DNA from: Gossypium raimondii
Taxonomy: Eukaryota; Streptophyta; Magnoliopsida; Malvales; Malvaceae
Reading direction: 5' to 3'
Assembly (NCBI RefSeq): GCF_025698545.1
Contig: NC_068566.1
Span: 33,706,444-33,770,443 of the forward strand
DNA length: 64,000 nucleotides
Position numbers and translations under genes: made by a program. Position 1 is the stretch's first letter, and every line of letters starts with the position of its first letter. This document shows positions 21,565 through 34,680 of this stretch, in pieces. The notes beneath the pieces are model-generated. The model was not told the DNA's origin. It searched no databases and saw nothing but the letters and a program-made list of their open reading frames with translations.

Positions 21565-24500
21565 GTCAGATTTCGGAAATTTTTTATTGTTATTTCTTTA
21601 AATGAGATTTCATTTAGCTATTTTTGATGTTTTGAGCTTTGGGTATTGTTCTTTTCTCCCTATCTTGATGAATTTGATGCTTTGAAGATTTGGGTTTTGG
21701 TTAATTTTCTGTTTTGAGATGTGGGTAATGATCAGTTTTTCACTATTTCTATGTAAATGTAGTGTGTATGATTTGGGATTTTCAGAAACTGGGATTCCGG
21801 GGGAATCTGATTGAGGCTTGATTTGAGTTAATGTATGAATTATGCAGAAGTGGAGTCATTGGAACTAGATGACACTTAAGATTATTAATTGTTTTTCGAT
21901 TTTGGGTTGATATAATGCCTTTTTGACTACTTATTTTAGGTTTGAGAGTTAAAAGTTTTGAGCAATGTTTATTGGCGAGATTGGAGATACTGATTTTTAA
22001 TTTCTTTGATGAGATTGGATGGTTCAAGCGGATACCGAGTTTGTGACAGATGGATTTGGTGCTCAAGATTGAGGATGCCTTTAGCATTCTGAATTATGCG
22101 GTCTTGAGGGTTCCCCTATTGTGTCAGGCTTATGAAAGTTCTGTTTTGGGTCGTATTAGGGTTATCATAAGATTTAAATATTGGTACACAGATGTTTAGT
22201 TTGATGACAATGCACTATACTTTCTATGAGAACTTGTAAAAATGTATTGTGATGCCCTACTTGTTTTTGACAATGGATTTCTATGTATAGAAAATTGGGA
22301 TTATGGCATAGCAACATCAAATTCATAGTAACAGGATTGGATTAAAAGGTAGTTCAGAAATAATGTGGTAATGCATGACAAAATATCCACTCTTCTGTCT
22401 CTTTTTTGTGAAAGAAAAATAACGATTTAACTCTTTAAACACTTTGATTCTTTTATTGCGCTAAACCTCAAAGGAAGTGCAAGAAACAACGATCCTACTT
22501 TATAAGCACATTGCCTTTCTAAAAGTGCTTTTATCTTTAGCTTCTAACTCATCTAAATTGTAAAACAGCCTTTTGTTGTGTATAAGAATTAGCTTTGTAT
22601 GTGGTTGGCTTATCCTTGGTACATTTTTGAGTTATTTTCATTTATTTAAAAAGAAAAGAATACAAACCAATTTAGTACCCTATCAAACTTTGTGGAAACA
22701 CCTTCACCGATGCACTAAGTGCTACGAGCTTTAAATTCCCATAGCATTCCACTAAAAACCTTGTTCTAGAATTGTTTGGAGGCAGCTATCCTGACCTCCT
22801 TTTTTAGGGTAAGATAATAAGACCAGCATGCCTGCATTTGCTGGCGGAGTACATCGAGTATTAGTTTTTGGTGTTGACAATACTGAATGCTGTGATAGCC
22901 TTGTTATTTTCTAAGGCCAAGTTTCATTTCTGAACTTCTGGTGCTAGCAGAAAAGGTTAGATCCTCCTGCATGTTCTTGTTATTTGTATTCCATAGAGAT
23001 TGGATCTATAAAGTTGCTCTCTCTCTATTTGCAATGCAAAGTAAACTGCAGTGGAGCATTTCTACTATCTTTGGGTGGAGGATGCTTGTACATATCTTGG
23101 ATTTTACACCATCCATATGCTATAAGGGCATGGTTACATTCTAGAAATTCCTTCCATTCTTCAATGCTGGTTATAAATTATAAGTACGAGGGTTCAAGAT
23201 ATTTAAATGCACTATTTTTTTATCACCTGATTTCTTGAATTGTTTTGTATGTTTGTTTTGTTTCAAGTTCGATTCATATTTGAACCTACAAGAAAGGACC
23301 TCACTTTTTCTTAGCTTTACCGATAATTCAGTCTCAAAGGATAAAATAGTGTAGTATTGCTATATGGTCTGTATAGCTGACCTTCCAATAGTTGGAAAAG
23401 GCTTACATGTTATATTAATCTGTAATCCATATATAATTCCTTGCACCGGTAATCTCTGTGAGATTGTATCTTATACTTATGATGTTACGAAGCTGATATT
23501 ACCGATTTTAAAAATGTTTCTGGCATGTGAACAGGCCTCTGAGCACTGAGCACTTATGACTGAATTTAATGGTGCACCTGTCCCATCTGATTCACTCTCT
23601 TAGTAGCTTGTTATTGAACCAATGCAGGTATTGTAGCATAGCAATTTCTTGAGACACTTGAAGTTAAAAGGGGTTGCAGTTTCGGGGTTTCCGACATTAA
23701 TAAGGGTTGTTGTCCACATTTTGTTTATTTGTTTTGTTTTTCTTTTTCAGTTAATCAGCATGCTTGTATTAATCCAGATTCAACAGTAGTTGGATGATGA
23801 ATGATATAATTGACTCGTTCAAGCTTTTGATGGTTTTTGAACCGTGAACAATAAGAAATGAATCAGATATGTTGATGAAGAATTGAACATGTGGTTTCTA
23901 TTGGATTTCTTCTGACATTAAGAAATGAATCATTTTTCATTCATCATTGCATTGCTTCATCTTTAGCTCAAATGTGAATCATTTTGCATTTTCTATTGGA
24001 CAAATACACTAGTGTGATATTGGAAACAAGGATCTAGATTTGAAGTGTATGCCTTGGGTTTCAATATAAATGAAGCAGAAATTATATATTTAAATTTGAT
24101 TTATTATATAAATGGTAAGAATGAAATGAAAAGTATAAAAATATTTTGAAAATATGAATGTTACATTTTTAAAATATTTTATCCAATTTCTGTTGAAATA
24201 ATGTTTTGATTGATTGTAGGTTAAACAGGGATTTAACAATTGCTAATGTTATAAAGTCATATTTTGACATCTTTAATCTTATATTATAACTCCAATGTTA
24301 AACTAAATCAAACTTAAAGTTTAAGTTAATTTTATCACCCCAATGTCTTATAATATTGTTCAAATTAGTAAAACATTTAAAAGAATTTGGTATGTAGGCA
24401 AAATTTCATACAAACATAGATAACCTATTTATAAAAAAAAAAGAAAACAAAATACAATCCTTTTAAAATAAAAACAATATAGATAAATTTTATTAAGATA

Positions 24501-24728
24501 TGTATTTAATTTCTTAAAGTAAAAATAAAATAAATAAAATATATTCATTATATTTTTATATTAAATATGTATCCGTTTAAATTAGTAAACATTAATTATC
24601 AGAAATCGTGAAACTATTTTTGAGAAAAAAGAAAACTGAAACTCTAAATTCAGAGCTACATTTCAGTGAAAGGATATAATTATGGCTTGATCCATGGCCG
24701 ACTGTGGCCCAATACTTGACTTGAACAT
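21565..24728. other. 3' UTR and long intergenic region, no gene recognised
   Basis: The first few hundred bases are the T-rich 3' flank of the 21181 gene. TAGGTCAG right at the stop codon and AATGCAG near 23630 could be splice sites of a 3' UTR intron, but this is speculative. The small ORFs (22941-23144, 22984-23238, 23364-23549) lack motifs. 24040-24640 is very AT-rich. Confidence 0.45.
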
Positions 24729-24738
24729 AAAAACAAAA
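24729..24738 (-). terminator. Pol III terminator of the tRNA gene
   Basis: On the minus strand, six bases after the tRNA end, the sequence reads TTTTGTTTTT: two T runs of four and five, the usual RNA polymerase III stop signal. Confidence 0.8.
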
Positions 24739-24743
24739 TAAAT

Positions 24744-24815
24744 AGCCCCTGGCGAGGATCGAACTCGCGACCTTTCGCTTACGAAGCGAACGCACTACCA
24801 CTATGCTACAGAGGC
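24744..24815 (-). tRNA. tRNA-Thr (anticodon CGT)
   Basis: The minus strand folds as a standard 72-nt cloverleaf with no intron. The acceptor stem is GCCTCTG/CAGGGGC with one G-U pair. The D arm lies in TAGCATAGTGGTAGTGC (A box), the anticodon stem is TTCGC/GCGAA with loop TTCGTAA giving anticodon CGT, and the T arm contains GTTCGATCC (B box). The discriminator base is T at 24744. It would decode the threonine codon ACG. All stems are intact and flanking signals fit, so it looks like a functional nuclear gene. Confidence 0.95.
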
Positions 24816-25967
24816 TTGTCTGATCACGTCTTCAATAATATAGTTTTTGTTTCTATAAAAAAAAGCTGGATTCATCGTGCTTCCCCGTCTGTTGTTCAAA
24901 ATCACTGCTATCTTCAATAGCTTCAAAGAGTCGAATTACCGTTAATATATTTAGAAATATTTTTATATAACTTTTTAATAATAAAACAAACCATCTTCAA
25001 GTCCGAACCAAGCTTTAGTTAATTATTTTAAAAAAAAATTGAAGTCTAGGTCCTTGCACGCCTATGTTTTTCTATATTTTGACATAATATATTGTAATAT
25101 GATAATAGATACAATGAGAAATTTTCTTCTCTCACTATTAAGATAATATTTCTCATTAGCTACAATAAAAGTGGGAAAAAATCACTTTTTTTTTAATGGT
25201 AAAATCTTTTAAAAACAAATTTTTCAAGTTTGGAAGCTAATTAACTTCACATTCACAAATTGAAACCATCAGCATGTGAGTTAAGAAAATTAACTTGTTT
25301 GGGATTTGACTATAGATATGATCTTGCATGCATGGTATGCGTGATGTGTATGCTAAATACATGTAAAAATGATGCATCCATTCAGGGTCCATCTGTTTCC
25401 GCAAAAATTGACTTCCAAATCATATAAAGTTTCCAACATGTCGGTCATTATTGAAGAATCCAAAGCACCAGAAAAGCTAAGACTTATCCTTTGCGGATAA
25501 ATTGAACAACAATTGGCTAATGAATCTTTGTATTCTAGATCATCAAAAAATTCATTTTCATATATAAAGTTTCCATATAAAGCATGATTTTCTCATCATA
25601 ATGATCACATACAGCATTAGTCAATGGCAAAGACTGGATATCTACAAGGAATGACAATATACAAACAAAGTACTACATATATGTTCATTCATGTTCCATA
25701 GAACTTTGTTAAGATGTATAGATAATCTCTTGCCTTGTTCACCTTCTCATAAGCTTAGCTTTTCCTTTATCCCCCTAACCATTCAAAACTACACAAACCA
25801 ACCGGTTCTAGGTTTTAGATCCTTTTTCAAAACACGACAACAAATAGAAATACTTCTAAAAGCTTCAATGGCCCTCAACCTCAAGTGGGAAAAAATAAGG
25901 AAAGAAGCTTACGTGTTTAATCAAAACCTTTTAACGGTGGATGCATGGGAACAAGTTTGATGGCATC
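24816..25967. other. Intergenic and presumed 3' UTR of the SURP/CCCH gene
   Basis: AT-rich with no recognised element. The frame at 25691-25960 (89 codons, plus strand) is antisense to the end of the neighbouring gene and has no motif, so it is not called. Confidence 0.45.
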
Positions 25968-28900
25968 TTATACTTTGACATACTTATCAACATAACCCTG
26001 CAAGACATGATATTGAAAATTTAAAACATCACTGTCATGCCATGTAAAATGCAAACTTAGCTTATCCAAAAGATCAATAAAGAATTTAAAATGGCTAAAC
26101 CACATCTTCATCCCCTAAGAAATAATCATGAGACATGGCTGGAAAAAAAAAAGGGACCGGTTCGTTAGGCTTTTTAACTTTTCCCTTTGTATTATATTTT
26201 TTTGGTCAGGAGAGAACAGGATTTTTTGGTGGTTTTAGATGCTAAAAGTAGCTCCATGTCTTACTGTAAGGCCTAGCCTACACTTTTTGTGTGTCCTAAC
26301 GATGTATCTTACTTAGATACTACCAAGTACCAAGTGCAACTTGGGAATTATGCCAATCAAAATGGATAAAATTGCAGATTGGATGCAAGTCTCTACACAA
26401 ATTCACTGAAAGTATCACGAATGAAGCCTGATGGAAAGGCTGGTTCTAACTAATATGCACAGTACTGATAAAACATCACCGTCTTCTCTATAGCAACATA
26501 TACGTGCACAAGGATTCCAAGAAAATTTCTTAAAGCAAAACAATCCAACCAAACTAAAAGAATCAAAAGATCAAAATAAACCCAAACAAATAACCTTTGC
26601 TGTGAAAATTTCATCAAGAAAAAGAAAAGCATGAAATGAGAATTTACCATCACAAGTTTTGTCAATTTCCGCTGAGATGACTCAATATAGTGATCAATCT
26701 TTGCACGCGATTTGGGTATCTGGTGGTTCTTCATAGCTCCTGATACTTTATCAACAGTCTTCTTTACAATAGTCTTGAAAGCCTCCTTGCTCATATTACC
26801 CTGTTGCCATGACGGCTTCAAAACCTCCTTCACAAAATCTGCAATGGCAACCTTGAAAAGCTTCATTGATCTGGAATCTTTGCTCTTCTTGCTCTTCCCT
26901 GGAGACTTTATCTGATCCATCTCAATCTCACCAGTAGCCATATTAACTTCAGCTGGATGACTTGGGTTTCCATTCTCAACAGTACCAACTTCAGCATCAG
27001 CAGTCTCACCAAATTCCTCGTTATCTGCCGATGCTGCAGAAGTAACAGCTCCAGCATCCTTGGCTTTTTCCTCCATATCCAGTGGTTTATTGGAATCACT
27101 AAGCCCCAATAAGATGCCAGAATCACCTGTCACTTCCAACTTTTGCATATGATCAAATTTTCTGGATAACCTTGTAGAAGGCTCAATGCTATCAAAAAGC
27201 GGATCATACTGATCGCCACCTGATCTAGAAGAATTCTGCCCAATGTCCCGGGCAGAATTGGGTGAGGAAGTTGCTTCTTGCAATCCAATGCGTCTCCCAT
27301 CAACTGGAGCATGAGCCAAACTGAAAAGCGTGTTATTGTAGGTTGTACCTTTTTCTTGTATAACATGAGAATGGTATTTGAAATTTATAGGCTGATCAAG
27401 AGTAGGTGCATGCTCATTTGGAAACGTTGAAGTAGTAGATCCTCCAATATCAATATGGTGGGATGTTGCATCTTTAATATCTGGTGGATCTTTTAATGAA
27501 GAATTCATCTTCCCTGCAGGATTATATATACGGTCTGCCATAGGGTGGTGCAAACTGTGCGGAGGTTGTTGCTGCTGTGGATAAGGATGAATATATGAAG
27601 ATGAGTTAGAAAGTCTACCTGGTGGCAAACTCTCACCAGGGAATGGTTGCATTTTGTTACCCAGAAACTGCTGTGAAATGGGCATAGCATGAGGGTAAGT
27701 GTTTCCCTGAGCAAAAGAATTTGAAGCAAACACATTCTGCATTGGAGGGTGCGTCAAACCATCATCTCCCGACTTACTAGGAGCTCCAAGTTGTTGAATG
27801 AGCAGGTTACTGTCAGGTAAAGGTGTATGTATGACAGGTCGATTTGCTTCCTGAATTGTAATATAAGCTCGCTGTTGAAACCCATCAGACTGAGAATGTG
27901 CAGGCAATTCAGTTGGATAAGGCCTTGGGATAATTTCTGAACCAAAATCATTCCTCAAAGGCAAGTGACTCTGCCGAAAATGTGAAGAAACACCAGGAGT
28001 TATAGTTGAATCAAGTGGTTTCAGTGGTGGTGGTGGTGGAGGCAAGGAAGCCAAAGAGGATTGTGGCTGTAGAGCAAAGTAGGACTGTTGGTCAGGTAAC
28101 ATGTAAGAAGGAAAGCTTTCCCCAGAAGAATGAGACATGGAAGATGCAGCCTCCCGCTGTTTCGTATCTGGATTGCCAATATGAGAAGAATGATTATGGA
28201 GCTCCATTGTATTTTGATAAGCATTTCTTTCCCAAAGCCTATTTGGTGAGGATGCAGATGTTTTATGAGAAGAATCAGATATGGACGAGTTACCTGATTG
28301 TTGAGGCAGGCAATCAGCATTTTGGCTCACTGGATCTAAAGATCTGGAGAGAGATTTCTGGTCAACAGGTTTTTTGAAAGAAATAAGTATTTTCTGAGAA
28401 GCATGACCACTTGAATTCAGTTTATCAGTATCCCCTACTGACACTGCATTAACAGTTGATAGGTGGTGAGACTCTACTGCCGCTTCTTGACAATTTTCAT
28501 TAGTGACGAGATTAGGCCCTTCCTTCATGTCTTCTACCAAGTTTGTTTCAGAAACAGAGGCTGGAATGTCTCTAGATTCCTCATATTTAACCATGTGATA
28601 CTCAGTTGATTGATCATCTTGTTTAAGAATACCTCCACCAACAGAATCTTCAATATTCAGATTAGTACTCCCATCTCTTGAAGCAACAAAATTGCCATAC
28701 AGTTTTACTTCTGGACCTCTAACTTCACCACGCTCATGATTGGCAACTTTCTCAGAGATCTGCTTGATCTCATCACGAATATTGGTCCTAGAATTATGAG
28801 GAAACTCCAGCTGCTGTTTGCTCTTTTGCCACCTTGATTCATCACTCTTGCCAGAATCATGGTGCAGAAAACGACAAGACACTCCACGATAGCACCTGCC

Positions 28901-31900
28901 TCGACGGAAGTCAAAACAGAATTGCATTTGTCCCTTCGCTCGTCTCTTATTCTCAGCACTGAACTCATCAGCACGACGCAAATAGGGAGACCTGCTCCTG
29001 CTTCTTCGATTTCTGGGAGACCTACTCCTGCTTCTTCGGTTTCTGGGAGACCTGCTCCTGCTTCTATGATTTCTAGGAGACCTGCTCCTGCTTCTACGAT
29101 TTCTGGGAGACCTGCTTCTGCTTCTCCGGTTTCTGGGAGACCAACTAAAACAACAAGCAACAAATTTACAACTTTCACAGATCATAAACAAACAGGAATT
29201 GCAATGTACGGAAGATAATTTTCTTACTATGTCATTTTTTTAAATATTAATTGGAAAAGAATCCAAGCCATAAATAAACAAAATGAAAACCTGCGTGATA
29301 GGCTTCGTTTCTTCCTTCTCCTAGTCCTCCGTGGACTTCTCCTTTTCCTTCTATCTGTAGGTGAACGACTCTGACTTCTGCTTCGAGTTCTTCCCCTTCT
29401 GTGCCTCCCAACATAGTCTGAATCATCAGAATCACTGTCACTACCACCATTCCTAGCCAGTCGCCCAAACTTATCTACCTTATGTTGAGAACCAAGAATC
29501 AAGTTCTCTTCCTCTTCCCTATGTTCCTCACTAAACATAATACTTTCAACACTACCACCAACCATTACATTTTCTTTTTGGAGAACCTCCACAGAAGCAA
29601 CATGATTTCTAGACACTTTCTGTACATCCTTATGATCAGCATGTTCATTCTCATTCATGATGGAAGTTGTGCTAGTACCTTCAACCACTTCTGAGCTTGC
29701 AACTTTGTATGGCATGTTTGATAGTGGTCCAAACCCCTTTTCAGTCTGGTGGGGACTACTAGCATTCTCCAAACTAGCACCAAATGGCGCATTCATATTT
29801 CCAATGCCAGTCTCAATATCTTTTTCTGAATTGTCATCAGAAGTATAGTCTTGTAGAAGTCTGAATGGACAGCCACCTTTTGCAAGTTGATCGGAAGTAT
29901 TCGATTTCTCCAAACTAGTGACTATAGGCTGTTTAGTAGGTACAGTTAATTTGACTAAGTTAACTTCAGAAACAGATGCCTCAAAAGCCAATTGGTCAAC
30001 ATTGGTAATACCTTCTTGACCTGAATTTAAGAGGTAAAATAATTCTAAACTTGCTAAACATACAACAGATAATTGCAAACTACAAGAGATAAAGAGTCGT
30101 AAATGAATATTCAGGAATACTACATATCTAGGTAATAACTATTCTGGACTCTGGAGCCACCAGGCAGTAATTATTTATATCTGGTTAACTAATATAATAA
30201 AGCAAGAAACATGAGTTTTGAAAAAAGGGCTTAATATGATCGCTAGATATAACATTTACCTTGTTCACCCAAACTAGAACTGCCTGCAGCTGATGTGTTT
30301 TCTGGTAAAATGGACGCATTCCATCCAGTCGACATTTGCGGTGGACGTAACTTCTCTTCTACATTAAGCATGTTATCACTAATATCACACTGACTCTTAA
30401 GGCCTTCGAGCATTTGATTCATTCCCTGATCATCATCAATTTGGGTGATATCGTCTTGAAATCACCAACCAGAAAAACAAATTAGGTACAAAAAATCAGC
30501 ATGTAACCGACAGATAATCAGATAATATGCTTCAGAATATAGTTAACATAAAATCATTGGATATCCACAACAGAATATACAACTTTTGCTATATTGAGTT
30601 TAAATGGTCATTAACAAGTTCCAAGAAGTCTATCCCAAAATGATCATTACAGTTTTTTCCAAAGCTCATAACACATAAAATGGACAATCAATTTAGACAA
30701 ACGTAAAAGATTCTAGACATTAGGAAGCACAAGTTAAAAAGATTGAGGATATTAGAAAGCATAATCATAGTAAAAGAAAAGAAAAAGCCAACCTTCCATC
30801 TCCATGTCAGAATCATCAGCCAAATGAGATGCAGCTGCAACCAAATGGCAGGCTTGCTCTGAGGACTCTTTTCCTGATGGCCTCAAAGATGAAACTCCTT
30901 GCTGTTCATCTAATTTACATGCAAACATACTTTTCTTTTTCATCCACCGGAAAAAATCATGTGCTATTGCAGCTTCACTTCCTGGCTCACCACCATACAG
31001 AAATGCATAGTCTGGCTTTCCAGATTCATTTTTACGAACCATGTCCTCATAATCAGGCCCATTCTTAGCAATGCCCTGGCATAAAGCTTCAATCCTTTCA
31101 ATAACATTTTCATCTGTTGGCTTAGGAGGAGTGGAAGAAAGGTCCATGGTCAAACCCTCTTGTAACAGTAACTTATCTCCAACCAGAGAACTCATGTTGC
31201 AGCCATTTTCCCCTCTCATATTCGGAGAGCCATTATCTGTAACTAAATTGTGTTTGGCCTGATTTGGAGCCACAACTACACCGACAGAACCTGAAGTGCT
31301 TAACTTAGAGTCATCCGAGTCCAAATTACAGGGTAAGTTGGAAACATTTTGCACAGGCTTAGAAGATGAAAGAACAGTAGAGGTGGAAGTTGGAGGAGAT
31401 GGTAGATTAGGTGGTGGAAAAGAAGGTGGAGGTGGTGGTGGTGGGAGGGGGAGAGAAGAGGTAGATGGAACACAGTGATCTCCACCTGTTGGTTGTACAA
31501 AGCTTCCAAGTGGAGCTGAAGTGAAGAAACTTGTTGTAGGAGGGGGCGGTTGATGTGGTGAGATATGTAGAAGTCCTCGCTGCTCAGGTGGTGGATTCAC
31601 TGCTGCTCTATAAAATGTTTGCCCCTGGGATTGAGGAGGGGGAGGAGGTAATGCTCTAAAACGTGGCTGGGTCTGTGAAACCTCTGGGTATGATGCACTA
31701 ATTGGAGGAGGAAGCACCGGCTGAGGCATATTAAGTGCATTCTGGGTCCCTAAATGTAAATGGTGTTGTGAGTTCTGTTGAGCCGTCGGATACATTCGCG
31801 GCAATGGGGCACCTGCATGAACATGCGCAGGTAGGCGTAGATAAGATTGACCTGTATTTGGCAACCCACCAGGGGGAGTTTGATGAGGTGCAGCAGGACC

Positions 31901-32047
31901 ATGCTGATATAGTGGAAAGCCTGATGGGCCTTGCCGGAATTGAGGTGAAGGAGCAGGCGGACCGGGAGGGAGCTGTTGATATGGAGATGATATGGGTTCC
32001 GGAGGACCCTGCCCTGGCTGAGGATTACGATTCCCTTGAGCATACAT
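25968..32047 (-). CDS. SURP + RS-repeat + CCCH zinc finger protein (C3H38-like), 5 coding exons, 1568 aa
   Basis: Exons (minus): 32047-30793, 30454-30260, 30020-29291, 29144-26648, 25997-25968. All junctions are GT/AG and in phase, total 4707 nt. Residues 1-230 are very Pro/Gln-rich. Residues ~316-370 form a SURP/SWAP module (IEALCQGIAKNGPDYEDMV to HDFFRWM). Exon 3 ends in an Arg/Ser stretch. Residues ~729-778 are five SPRN(R/H)RSRSR repeats, followed by a CCCH finger of spacing C-x7-C-x5-C-x3-H (residues ~803-821). After a long low-complexity region comes a conserved C-terminal module (KLFKVAIADFVKEVLKPSW, residues ~1486-1568) ending GYVDKYVKV from a 30-nt last exon. SURP and RS domains point to nuclear pre-mRNA splicing or processing. 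I recall Arabidopsis CCCH protein 38 as the relative, without certainty. The start is the first ATG after a 5' UTR acceptor; the first coding exon is long but frame-continuous. Confidence 0.92.
28991..29140 (-). repeat. Five-copy 30-bp coding repeat (RS units)
   Basis: Five nearly identical 30-nt units encode SPRN(R/H)RSRSR in exon 4 of the SURP/CCCH gene. The third unit has His for the second Arg. Serine/arginine dipeptides of this kind are phosphorylated and bind other splicing factors in known RS proteins. Confidence 0.9.
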
Positions 32048-32825
32048 CTTACAATTTGTGTTACCACAGATATAGCCCTTCAACTAAAGTCACCAAAATC
32101 CCCTGCAGAAAATAGAACTCAAATCAGAAAATAGACAAAAATATAAGTTGATATCTCAGTAAAAGCCAGTTCTAAATAAACAATAAGGATCAGATAATGG
32201 AAGCAGCACAACACTTCAAAGCACGAATTGTACTTCAGAACTTCCTTGATGGTTTTTCACATTAAGTGAAGGGCTGAACAGTCAGAATCATATGTATTTC
32301 ACTACAACTAAGAAGAACGAACAGAATTTCATAAACATATCCCTTTATTTTTTTTTCTAATTCAAGAATTTCAAACTGTTAAGAAAAATACAAACTAAGC
32401 CAAATATCCACCAAAAACTCAAGATTGCTTTTTTTTTTTTTTAAAAGAAAGAGATATTATTAATCTAACTTATACATAATTCAAATAAATTCAATATTGT
32501 CAAACAAACTGCAAATGCCGAAAAAAGGAAGCTTCAAATTTCACGTATTCAAATTAAAAATTAATGTTGAATTCAATTCAAATCCATAAGACACTCCAAA
32601 AAGCTCAGTTCAAACTTCTTTTAGAAAAAGAAGAATTTCCCATTCTTTTCCATCAACATTCTCAGCAACCAAACAACAAAAAAACAAAAATATTAACAAT
32701 TAAGCAGGTAAAAAGACCATACTACTAAAAAAGAAGAAAAGAAAGAAAGAATCGAAGTAACTAAGTTAAAAACGAATAATGAATGAAAAGATAAGCCGAA
32801 ATTAATCATAGCAACGGTAGCTTAC

Positions 32826-32995
32826 CAGTTGAAAGTGAGCGGGGAAATGGAGAGCGAAGAAAAATAAACGAACCCTAGAATTTGGAAATCTAGGAATTTA
32901 GAGCTTTTTTCGTCAAGAAAAAGGGGGTAATTTCAAGGTTCAAAAACCCTAATCAAAGTGTTTTTTTTCCTCTTCTTTTTTGTGTGTTCTGCTCT
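32826..32995 (-). promoter_or_regulatory. 5' UTR exon of the SURP/CCCH gene
   Basis: The leader includes ATTAGGGTTTTTG (about 32942-32952, a telo-box-like word common in plant housekeeping promoters/leaders) and ends AACTG before the donor GTAAGC at 32825. The partner acceptor TTTTCTGCAG precedes 32102. The intron of about 720 bp is T-rich and contains no ORF. Confidence 0.6.
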
Positions 32996-33020
32996 TCTTC
33001 TTAGAGTTGAGTGTTTCTCG

Positions 33021-33032
33021 CTTATTTTATAG
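33021..33032 (-). promoter_or_regulatory. TATA box of the SURP/CCCH gene
   Basis: The minus strand reads CTATAAAATAAG, a good TATA box, about 30 bp before the CT/GA-rich leader that starts near 32995. Confidence 0.6.
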
Positions 33033-34229
33033 ATTTGGTTCACTCGAAAAAAGATTTCTAATTCTTTTTTTTTTTTTAACTTATATTTAAGGTTCAGTGA
33101 TTCCTTTAGAGTAAGTAATATGTTCGAGAATTTTTTAATTTTACTGAAATAAAGAATATTTTAATATTTATTTTAACACTCTCTTAAAATCATGTATATA
33201 GAATATTCAATAAATAATGAGATATAAGATTTTTTTTTTACAAGAATAGATTAAAACATGTCTAATTGAACCAGCTTAACCGCTTCAACTTCCATCTATG
33301 CTCGAGTTATAGACATCCTCACACAAAGAGAGGTGGATCTTCAAGCGTGACCAAGTAATTAATTATGTCTTCCTCCATCTTAACTAGCCGATCTACAACT
33401 TTATTACTATCCGCGAGATGTGACGAAACTTAATTTGCCTATCTTTGGAGCACCATTCATGTATCAACCTAATTTTGCAATACTACTTATTGTTGCAAGT
33501 CCATTCTGCAAAACATCAACTAATAACACGTTATCACATTCCAACTCAGTCTATCTAAAACCTCTATTTCAAGCTAATTTCAGTCCTCCTAACAGAGCCT
33601 TAGCTTCAATGAGATATAAGATTTGAAGCTAATAATAGTAACAATACATATACAATATTTATGAAATTAAAATAAAAAATAGTTTAACTTGTGAGTAAAA
33701 GAAAATTGAAATAGGTAAATACGTCATATTAAGAATTTTAAATGTACTCCCATTATAGCACGTGAGAACAAATACATAAAATTAATATACTCTCAAATAA
33801 TATTACTTATTTTAATTACGGAATTACGTGACACCAATTCGATCACAATTTTAAAAATTAATATAGATAGTACATAAATTTTAAATATTTTATTAATTAT
33901 CTTTAAATTTTATTATTACCTTATTCATAAAAACTACTATTATTTTTAGTTAAGCTATTAAGCTTATATCCATATCATCTATATTATATTACAATGTACA
34001 CAAATATTGAAGGAAACTTTTTATATTGATTTTTGTGAGAAGTAAATAATTCATTTGCAATTTTTATACTGATTTATTGTGACGTTACAATTTTTAAACT
34101 ATATTAATGTGAGTCTATTATTCAAAAATAAAAGTAAATTTGAATCATATAAATTTTAAATATTTAATTACATTTTAAATATTTCAATATTATACTATTA
34201 TAACATTAATTTATTTATAATATATATAT
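33033..34229. other. AT-rich intergenic region
   Basis: No gene or element recognised. The short frame at 33420-33626 has no motif. 33255-33620 is less AT-rich and holds a degenerate reading of an old retroelement at most; I cannot name it. Confidence 0.45.
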
Positions 34230-34680
34230 GAATTTGAAAAATATTTTGTACAGACGAGAATATCTTTTTATTGTTAATTGTATTACTAAATTGGCATTAG
34301 AATAATAATTTATAGTATTATTATGTGATAATAATAATAGCTTTACACTTTCATATCTTTTATCGACTAATATTTTAATGACCCAACTGTCAGTATTTCA
34401 TATTCCATTCATATAGGTTATACATGTCAAATTTGATATAAATTAAAAAAATTTAACTATTTGTTTTAAGTAAAAACTTTCAACCATTAAATAAATATTA
34501 ATATATATATATAGTATTTTAAATCAATATGATAGAGATATTGGATCGGTTCAAAAATATACATGTATGATAAGTATAATTATATAAATTCAACGGTTGG
34601 ATCATTAAAAAATTAACCGTGATCCCTCCCCCAATTAATTTTAATTAAATATTAATTAATATGATAGTGCATTCTATTTA
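34230..34680. repeat. Inverted copy of the 240-415 dispersed repeat
   Basis: On the minus strand the blocks CTATCATATTAATTAAT (34671-34655), TTATTATCACATAATAAT (near 34340), GCCAATTTA and GATATTCTCG (near 34262) recur in the same order as at 283-395. About 300 bp extra sequence separates the first two blocks here. Confidence 0.5.

Noticed and set aside
25691..25960. 89-codon plus-strand ORF next to the SURP/CCCH gene
   Set aside because: It is antisense to the gene's 3' end, has no recognisable motif and no supporting splice or promoter signal.
28006..29218. Plus-strand frames of 119-123 codons opposite the SURP/CCCH exon 4
   Set aside because: They are shadows of the low-complexity coding exon (RS and Pro/Gln repeats) on the other strand.
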